Below are positions 30,401 through 35,051 of a DNA stretch of 35,051 bases, one piece after another (the stretch's first letter is position 1; each line of letters opens with the position of its first letter). Source of the DNA: Candidatus Kaiserbacteria bacterium CG10_big_fil_rev_8_21_14_0_10_59_10 (GTDB lineage: Bacteria; Patescibacteriota; Minisyncoccia; Phycocordibacterales; UBA2100); the NCBI GenBank assembly GCA_002773285.1, contig PFBM01000012.1, positions 33,852 through 68,902 on the forward strand, in the 5' to 3' direction. Below the pieces are notes generated by a model. It saw nothing but the letters and a program-made list of their open reading frames with translations. It was not told the origin of the DNA and made no database searches. Both the position numbers and the translations under genes were made by a program.

Positions 30401-31870
30401 TCAACTGACGCGGTGCTTATCGCGCAGCGCCTGGACTGCCGTATCGTCCTCTTCTGCCCGCCGCTCTTTTCCCTTCTCGCCGAGTGCTTTCAGTTCTGAC
30501 TCGGGCATGGCAAGCAGCTCTCGCGCCCGCTTTTCCAGATACGTCTCCGTATTGCGCGCGGGATCATCGAGCACTTCCTCAAGAAGCGCGTGGAGTGTCC
30601 AGCCGATACGCGGGCCGGGCGCCTCCCCCATTTCAATAATGCGTGCACCGTCAATTTTAAGCATAGAAACGGAGACCGGGTCGCGCATGGCCTCGTCCAC
30701 CATTGACATGTATTTGCGCAGTCGGAAGGGATGCGCTTTCGGGCGTCCCGTTCCTATCCGATCGCACACCCGCAAGTTGAGGAGGTCTTTGATATTGTCG
30801 GTCGAGACTCTGTTGATGACGCGACGAACTGCGGAGAGCGTTATATGGTCGGGGTCGGAGAAAAACATATGCCAGCGGACCAGCAGGTACACTTTTTCTA
30901 TCATCTCTTTCGGGAAACGAAGGTCGGCGAGGATCTTTTTTGCCATACGGGCGCCCACTACATCGTGTCCATAGAACGTCCAGTCGTTTTTTTCGTCGCT
31001 CCAGCGGCGCGTTGCCGGCTTTCCCACATCGTGCAAAAGCGCCGCGACACGCACGTCGATCGGCCACTTTTGATCGGCAGCATGCTGGAGCGTACGGAGC
31101 GAATGTTCAAATACGTCGAACGAGTGCGCCTGGTTTTGTTTGCAGCCGATGCCTTCTTCAAGCTCGGGGATGATGTACTTCAATAGGCCCAATTTTTGCG
31201 CGATGAAAAGCGCCTGCATTGGCGTGTCGCTCTCGAGCATCCGTATCAGCTCGTCGCGGACTCGTTCGCGCGAAATGGCCGCGAGTTTGCCTGCGTTCTT
31301 CGTGATGCCGGCCATGGTCTCTGCGGCAATAGTGAAATCAAGTTCCGCCGCGATGCGCACGGCGCGAAGCATACGCAGCGCATCTTCCGCGAAGCGCTCC
31401 TCGGGCGCGCCGACCGTCGCGATGACTCGACGCTCCAGATCCGCCTGACCTCCGTGCTCATCCACCAATGTGTCCGTTTCGGGGTCGTAGGCGATGGCGT
31501 TGATGGTGAAGTCGCGGCGTTTCAGGTCGGCGGAAAGCGTATCTGCCCAACGTATTTCGTCTGGTCGCCGCGCGTCCGAGTATTTTCCCTCCTCTCGGTA
31601 CGGCGTCACTTCGACGACTTTGAGGCGCAGGTCGTCTGAATCGGTTACAACGCCGACGGTGCCGAAGTCGTTCTCGTAAAACGTATTTTCATATAGGTTC
31701 TGAATGTCTTCCGGCCGTGCGCTCGTCGTGATATCCCAATCTTTCGGTTCGCGGCCGAGGAGAAGGTCGCGCACGCAGCCGCCGACGAGGTACGCTTCAT
31801 GCCCCGCCTCCTTCAATCTCGCGTGCGTTTCAAGCACAACGTTTGGCACGGCACTCTTACCGATCTCCAT
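30401..31870 (-). CDS. cca: CCA-adding tRNA nucleotidyltransferase with HD domain
   Basis: A 489-residue protein that adds the CCA end to tRNAs. The nucleotidyltransferase core shows AYLVGGCVRDLLLGREPKDW (26-45) followed by DITTSA (46-51), the GG and DxD motifs. Next are RRDFTINAIAYDPETDTLVD and the RNA-binding motif FAEDALRMLRAVRIAAELDF. An HD domain follows (VAALLHDVGKP near 283, GHDVVGARM), found in many Cca proteins and possibly acting on 2',3'-cyclic ends. All three tRNA genes in this window lack encoded CCA, so this enzyme is required. It may equally act as a poly(A) polymerase in part; CCA addition is favoured. Confidence 0.93.
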   Translation of the reverse strand: MEIGKSAVPNVVLETHARLKEAGHEAYLVGGCVRDLLLGREPKDWDITTSARPEDIQNLYENTFYENDFGTVGVVTDSDDLRLKVVEVTPYREEGKYSDARRPDEIRWADTLSADLKRRDFTINAIAYDPETDTLVDEHGGQADLERRVIATVGAPEERFAEDALRMLRAVRIAAELDFTIAAETMAGITKNAGKLAAISRERVRDELIRMLESDTPMQALFIAQKLGLLKYIIPELEEGIGCKQNQAHSFDVFEHSLRTLQHAADQKWPIDVRVAALLHDVGKPATRRWSDEKNDWTFYGHDVVGARMAKKILADLRFPKEMIEKVYLLVRWHMFFSDPDHITLSAVRRVINRVSTDNIKDLLNLRVCDRIGTGRPKAHPFRLRKYMSMVDEAMRDPVSVSMLKIDGARIIEMGEAPGPRIGWTLHALLEEVLDDPARNTETYLEKRARELLAMPESELKALGEKGKERRAEEDDTAVQALRDKHRVS

Positions 31871-31891
31871 TGCGGCATTGTAGCGCGCGCA

Positions 31892-31920
31892 TTGTTTTTA
31901 AGCGACTAAGCGCATATGAT
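31892..31920 (+). promoter_or_regulatory. Promoter of tRNA-Arg
   Basis: TTGTTT (31892-31897) and TATGAT (31915-31920) with an ideal 17-bp spacer; the tRNA begins 10 nt downstream. Confidence 0.7.
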
Positions 31921-31929
31921 GCGCACACA

Positions 31930-32001
31930 GCTCCCGTGGTGAAATGGATATCACGCGACGCTTCGGACGTCGTATTCTAGGTTCGAGTCCTGGCGGGAGC
32001 A
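31930..32001 (+). tRNA. tRNA-Arg (anticodon TCG)
   Basis: A 72-nt cloverleaf: acceptor GCTCCCG/CGGGAGC, D-arm GTGA/TCAC, anticodon stem CGACG/CGTCG with loop CTTCGGA (anticodon TCG, reading CGA-type Arg codons), and T-arm with TTCGAGT. Discriminator A; no CCA encoded. Confidence 0.93.
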
Positions 32002-32020
32002 CAGATTGCAAATTCCTTTG

Positions 32021-32091
32021 TGCGGGTACGGAGAATCGAACTCCGCTCTCGTCCTTGGCAAGGACGCGTTCTACCACTAAACCATACCCGC
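32021..32091 (-). tRNA. tRNA-Gly (anticodon GCC)
   Basis: A 71-nt cloverleaf on the minus strand: acceptor GCGGGTA/TACCCGC, anticodon stem CGTCC/GGACG with loop TTGCCAA (anticodon GCC), T-arm CGGAG/CTCCG with TTCGATT. No CCA encoded. It lies 19 nt from tRNA-Arg, in the opposite orientation. Confidence 0.94.
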
Positions 32092-32232
32092 TTTGCCTTC
32101 CCGTTGCCTGTAGCGAAGGAAGGCCCTTGCTCCACCGGAGCGAGACTTCGGCGGAAAAAGCCGCTGAAGTCCGCGCAGGCGAACAGTTTCAAGATTATAT
32201 CGGATGCTCGGCTCGACACCAAGCAAAATGCG

Positions 32233-32272
32233 TATACCTCTCCCATGTCCGGCCGGACATGGGAGAGGTATA
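32233..32272 (-). terminator. 40-bp perfect palindrome after the anchored-protein gene
   Basis: A perfect self-complementary sequence centred at 32252/32253 (GGCCGG centre), with arms that read TATACCTCTCCCATGTCC. It starts 2 nt past the stop codon at 32275, and the minus-strand tail ACGCATTTTGC has a short T-run, so a terminator is the simplest reading. The perfect symmetry is also suitable for a dimeric protein site. Confidence 0.75.
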
Positions 32273-32274
32273 TG

Positions 32275-33249
32275 TTACGGAAGCACCATGGGCAGGGACG
32301 AGGAGGGCGTGTCCTTTTTCCAGTAGAGCGCGGCGTACCCCAGCGCGGCGATAACGATGAGCGCGAGCGGGAACCACCGCTCTTCGCGGCACGTCTCAAA
32401 GCTAAGCCACACGAGAAGCAGGAGCACGAGGGGTACGAGGATCGCTGCGGCTACCCTCCCCTGGCTCGCAAGCACTTCTTTCGGCTTCCAATATGCGAGG
32501 GCGCCCATCCCGAGCGCGTAGAGAAGCGCCAAGAGGCCAAGGAGCGGGGAAACCGGTCCTGCCGATGCCTCGCACCATGATTCGAAGCGGTCGCGCATGC
32601 TGCTGAGGAGTGTGACGGCGTCCGGCGGAAAGACATTCGTGCCTGTCGCGGTAGGCGGTATGGACGTCGCCGCCCCATCCCCGTTCTCGTCGCTGTCCGA
32701 TACGGACGGCGGCGGGGGTGTCGGCGTAGGTGCCGGCGGTTGGGCGGCAGGTTGCGAGGCGGGAACACTCGGCGCACTCGGCGGCACATACGCCGATGCT
32801 CCGGATACGGGACCAACCGTGAAGGTCGCAACGGTCATGCACACCGTATGGCCGACTCCCCTTCCCTCAAGCATCGTGACAGACACGTCCACGGCGCGGC
32901 CAAGCGGCATCCGCGCCACATCCACATGCATGCGCACCTCCTCTGCGACACCCGTACCCAGCCGTGTGATTTGCGAGAATGGGTACGAACGGTCACCCAC
33001 CGAGGCAGCGATGCCGACGTAGGACGAAGGCCGAACAGTTATGTCGAACGAATGGAGCTCGCCGTCGTAGATGTATGGCGTGAAATTCGTTACGCTTACC
33101 GCATTGCATTGTCCGGTGACGGGAAGAATGGGGAGCGTTTGCACCGTATCCGCCAGGGCCGATGTGGGCGCAACAGCGGCGAGGCCTATCGCAAGAAGCG
33201 ACGAGACCACCCAGGCCGATGTTTTTCGCGAATGCGCACGCGTATCCAT
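32275..33249 (-). CDS. Secreted protein with C-terminal membrane segments
   Basis: A 324-residue protein from the ATG at 33249. Signal peptide at about 10-34 (AWVVSSLLAIGLAAVAPTSA). The exterior domain (about 35-150) is beta-rich with two cysteines. A Pro-rich linker and a DSDENGDGA acidic loop follow (about 165-200). The C-terminus has three hydrophobic spans: SPLLGLLALLYALGMGALAY, AAILVPLVLLLLVWLSF and PLALIVIAALGYAALYW. The layout resembles CPR surface proteins anchored at the C-terminus, but no family is recognised. It is the last minus-strand gene before the candidate origin region. Confidence 0.78.
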   Translation of the reverse strand: MDTRAHSRKTSAWVVSSLLAIGLAAVAPTSALADTVQTLPILPVTGQCNAVSVTNFTPYIYDGELHSFDITVRPSSYVGIAASVGDRSYPFSQITRLGTGVAEEVRMHVDVARMPLGRAVDVSVTMLEGRGVGHTVCMTVATFTVGPVSGASAYVPPSAPSVPASQPAAQPPAPTPTPPPPSVSDSDENGDGAATSIPPTATGTNVFPPDAVTLLSSMRDRFESWCEASAGPVSPLLGLLALLYALGMGALAYWKPKEVLASQGRVAAAILVPLVLLLLVWLSFETCREERWFPLALIVIAALGYAALYWKKDTPSSSLPMVLP

Positions 33250-33413
33250 ATTCAAATGTGTAGTTCCAACCTAATACGGCTGAGCTCTTGCGGTCAAACA
33301 AAATATGAGTTCCAACACAGTGGTGTGCCGCGACCAAGCTCGGACTGCCCCGTCCCTCCGTTGTGCCCATACCCCGCCTTACATTCACAACATCAAGGAC
33401 AAATTACCAAATA

Positions 33414-33478
33414 TTACCAAGGACCGTCCTTGGTAAATGTACCAAGGACGGTCCTTGGTAAACCCGGTCCTTGGTAAA
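33414..33478. repeat. ACCAAGGAC palindromes, copy 2 (two full units and a half unit)
   Basis: Full palindromes at 33414-33436 (centre C) and 33440-33460 (centre G) form an inverted doublet as in the copy at 29707-29753. A third half unit GGTCCTTGGTAAAAT is at 33465-33479. AAATTACCA-type sequence precedes both copies. Confidence 0.9.
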
Positions 33479-33808
33479 ATCCTGAATCATTAAGGAGATA
33501 CCTGCGTTTGTGACCATTCGGACCGTAGATTGCGTTCCAGAGGAGGCTAGATTGGTTACATAAACGGTGTGGAATGTGGATAACACTGGGGATAGTGTGG
33601 ATTAAAAGGACAATTCTAACCACGTCCGATGTCTCCAACATGAAGAACAAATGAAAAGGCTTTATTTCACGCCAATATTTACAAACATGTCTGATTTGAT
33701 GAATATATACACACTGTTGGACAGCTACGACAAAGGACATGCCCTTGACTGTACTATATGTGCTACCTAAGCTATTAATTTATATCTTCATGTGTTACTA
33801 AGAAACGT

Positions 33809-33820
33809 TTTCACGTGAAA
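33809..33820. promoter_or_regulatory. parS-like core, site 1
   Basis: TTTCACGTGAAA, exact 12-bp core of the ParB-binding consensus; symmetric over 14 bp here. Confidence 0.65.
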
Positions 33821-33863
33821 ATGATGCCCAAAATATATGCTGAGGCGGCTGTCCACAATGACA

Positions 33864-33875
33864 TTTCACGTGAAA
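33864..33875. promoter_or_regulatory. parS-like core, site 2
   Basis: TTTCACGTGAAA flanked by A and T, giving a 14-bp perfect palindrome identical to that of site 4. Confidence 0.65.
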
Positions 33876-33918
33876 TAAGAATCGCCGTACGTGTACGCGT
33901 GATTCTACACAGCAGACC

Positions 33919-33930
33919 TTTCACGTGAAA
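33919..33930. promoter_or_regulatory. parS-like core, site 3
   Basis: TTTCACGTGAAA, located 52 nt before the yraN start. Starts of sites 1-3 are spaced 55 bp and 55 bp apart, an even spacing of about five helical turns. Confidence 0.65.
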
Positions 33931-33981
33931 TCAGAGTACAACCATGCCCAGTGCCCGTGCTACCATATGCACATTACTGCC

Positions 33982-34377
33982 ATGGTCCGAAGAAAATCCG
34001 AGATTGGCGCTTTGGGAGAGAAAATCGCAGCACGATTCCTCGAAACGAAGGGGTATCGAGTCGTAGAGAGGAATTACCGCAAGCCATGGGGAGAAATTGA
34101 TCTGATCGCGGAGAAAGAGGGGATTATGCGTTTTGTGGAGGTTAAATCTGTCTCCCGTGAAGCGCTACCAGACATTTCACGTGAAATGGACAATCGGCCG
34201 GAGGAGCTCGTAGATAGGCGCAAACTACAGAAAATAGCCCGTGCAGCCGCTCTATATATGGAAAGCCGGGGCGACAAGAGAGAGTATCAAATCGACGTTG
34301 TGGGAGTAATCATGGACGTCGTCTCCCGCAAAGCACGCTGCCGACTATTCGAGCAGGCGCTCGAGGATAATCTATAG
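33982..34377 (+). CDS. yraN: YraN/UPF0102 family nuclease-like protein
   Basis: A 131-residue protein with a PD-(D/E)xK-type nuclease fold. It starts MVRRKSEIGALGEKIAARFL (1-20); the catalytic pieces are GEIDLIAEKEG (37-47, Glu38/Asp40) and FVEVKSVS (51-58, Glu53/Lys55). Normal length for the family, whose members are linked to DNA processing, recombination or division but have no firm function. Earlier in-frame ATGs exist at 33925 and 33967, but the family N-terminus fits 33982. A parS-like core lies inside the coding sequence at 34175, encoding part of DISREMD. Confidence 0.92.
   Translation: MVRRKSEIGALGEKIAARFLETKGYRVVERNYRKPWGEIDLIAEKEGIMRFVEVKSVSREALPDISREMDNRPEELVDRRKLQKIARAAALYMESRGDKREYQIDVVGVIMDVVSRKARCRLFEQALEDNL
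34175..34186. promoter_or_regulatory. parS-like core, site 4 (inside yraN)
   Basis: TTTCACGTGAAA within an ATTTCACGTGAAAT palindrome. A more degenerate relative, TGTCTCACGTGAATCC, occurs at 34569-34584. Confidence 0.6.
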
Positions 34378-34426
34378 GACATAAAGGACATAGATGGTGT
34401 CCTTTACGAAGGTGCTCATTCTGGCA

Positions 34427-34497
34427 TCGGGGCGCCGAGAATCGAACTCGGTCTACTTGCTCCCAAAGCAAGCGTACTACCGGTATACTACGCCCCG
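34427..34497 (-). tRNA. tRNA-Pro (anticodon TGG)
   Basis: A 71-nt cloverleaf on the minus strand: acceptor CGGGGCG/CGCCCCG, anticodon stem CTTGC/GCAAG with loop TTTGGGA (anticodon TGG), T-arm CCGAG/CTCGG with TTCGATT. No CCA encoded. A TACTAT sequence about 20 nt upstream may be its -10. Confidence 0.94.
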
Positions 34498-34588
34498 TTT
34501 CTTTGCTTCCAGCAATAGTACGGCATTTTGCGCCGTTAACCTAATGCACAGCGCTTGGCGTTAGAAAATGTCTCACGTGAATCCGCGG

Positions 34589-34594
34589 TATACT
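34589..34594 (+). promoter_or_regulatory. -10 box TATACT of the P-type ATPase gene
   Basis: TATACT lies 17 nt before the ATG at 34612, leaving room for only a very short leader. No clear -35 is visible. Confidence 0.45.
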
Positions 34595-34611
34595 TTCAAC
34601 CGTTCGTAGGT

Positions 34612-35051
34612 ATGCAATGGTACGCCAAAACGGTTGAGGAGGTCTTTCGTGAGCTGCACTCGCGGGAAGACGGCCTCACGGCATCCGAGGCGAAGCAGCG
34701 CTTGGATGAGCATGGGGAGAACCGGCTGCCGGAAACGCCGCCGCCCTCGCTCATCAGTATATTTATCCGACAGTTCGAGAGCCCTCTTATTTACATTCTT
34801 GGGGGCGCTGCGGCGGTAGTTTTTCTGATGGGGGAGTGGATAGACGGCAGCGTCATACTCTTTATTCTCCTTTTCAACGCGATCGTCGGCTCTGTACAGG
34901 AAGGCAGGGCAGAGAATGCACTGCGCGCCCTGCGCTCTCTCGTCGAGACCCGTGCAAGCGTCATCCGGGGCGGCGTAGAGGAAAATATTTCCGACAAGTG
35001 CATCGTCCCGGGGGATGTCATCGAGCTTACCGAGGGCGACAAAGTGCCTGC
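34612..35051 (+). CDS. P-type cation-transporting ATPase (partial, N-terminus only)
   Basis: Open from the ATG at 34612 to the right edge, 146 codons. MQWYAKTVEEVFRELHSRED and GLTASEAKQRLDEHGENRLP match the cation-ATPase N-terminal domain of calcium/sodium-type pumps. Two membrane spans follow (about 57-72 PLIYILGGAAAVVFLMG and 79-95 VILFILLFNAIVGSVQ). The start of the actuator domain comes next, with ENALRALRSL and VPGDVIELTEGDKVP. The phosphorylation DKTGT motif lies beyond the window, so ion specificity cannot be told. Confidence 0.92.
   Translation, partial: MQWYAKTVEEVFRELHSREDGLTASEAKQRLDEHGENRLPETPPPSLISIFIRQFESPLIYILGGAAAVVFLMGEWIDGSVILFILLFNAIVGSVQEGRAENALRALRSLVETRASVIRGGVEENISDKCIVPGDVIELTEGDKVP

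Larger units (their letters stand above)
33256..33981. other. Candidate replication origin/centromere region (AT-rich, DnaA boxes, parS cores)
   Basis: A 726-nt gap without a credible gene. It has a perfect DnaA box TGTGGATAA (33575-33583), a one-mismatch box TGTGGATTA 21 bp further in the same orientation (33596-33604), and AT-rich stretches: 33661-33720 is 18/60 and 33781-33840 is 19/60 G+C. TTTCACGTGAAA, the 12-bp core of the ParB site parS, occurs at 33809, 33864 and 33919, and again at 34175 in yraN. Upstream CDSs are mainly on the minus strand and the two downstream CDSs on the plus strand. dnaA, dnaN and parAB are not in the window. Confidence 0.6.

Noticed and set aside
33414-33740. 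A 108-residue minus-strand open frame in the candidate origin gap
   Set aside because: It runs through the palindrome doublet, has no Shine-Dalgarno, and its composition follows the repeats and AT-rich DNA.

Overview
The window is chromosomal DNA, GC-rich outside two AT-rich gaps, and most likely from a Candidate Phyla Radiation (Patescibacteria) genome, plausibly a Parcubacteria/Paceibacteria lineage. The reasons are the PrgI + VirB4-type secretion cluster, LysM-M23 endopeptidase, GerMN protein, DksA-like protein without cysteines, S23-type four-helix-bundle gene, short intergenic gaps, several start codons placed just after a -10 box, and tRNA genes without encoded CCA next to a cca gene. 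No 16S gene is present, so this assignment is inference.

Layout. 1-12.2 kb: a long minus-strand operon for a type IV secretion-like envelope machine (two VirB4-family proteins, PrgI/VirB3-like protein, VirB6-like polytopic protein and several secreted or anchored accessory proteins). A low-GC four-helix-bundle gene sits inside it, bracketed by heptanucleotide repeats. 12.2-15.6 kb: a small secreted protein, rsmA and a UvrD/PcrA helicase. 15.6-17.3 kb: promoter, structured leader and gene of a LysM-M23 endopeptidase, followed by a 140-nt nested inverted repeat. 17.3-25.4 kb: minus-strand housekeeping genes (GerMN protein, comM, DksA-like, anchored protein, pnp, NYN nuclease, rpsO, FKBP isomerase). 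25.4-30.4 kb: rarA, three small minus-strand genes each with its own hairpin terminator, exonuclease III, a 587-nt gap with a candidate structured RNA, and a degenerate Nudix gene. 30.4-35.05 kb: cca, tRNA-Arg, tRNA-Gly, an anchored secreted protein, an AT-rich gap, yraN, tRNA-Pro and the start of a P-type cation ATPase.

Three signals are not explained by ordinary genes. (1) The gap at 33.26-33.98 kb carries DnaA-box sequences, about 30% GC stretches and three copies of the 12-bp ParB parS core, with a fourth copy inside yraN. Gene orientation switches from mostly minus to plus across it. This is a good candidate for the chromosomal origin/centromere. (2) Twelve arrays of TAG-initial heptanucleotides occur in inverted pairs between genes and supply the actual stop codons of six genes. 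One pair encloses exactly the four-helix-bundle gene, which suggests an undescribed repeat element. (3) A 19-bp palindrome built from ACCAAGGAC occurs as inverted doublets in both large AT-rich gaps, each time near DnaA-box-like sequences.

Functionally, the window joins an envelope/secretion block with replication and repair (helicase, RarA, ExoIII, YraN), RNA metabolism and translation (RsmA, PNPase, NYN, S15, Cca, tRNAs) and wall remodelling (LysM-M23).
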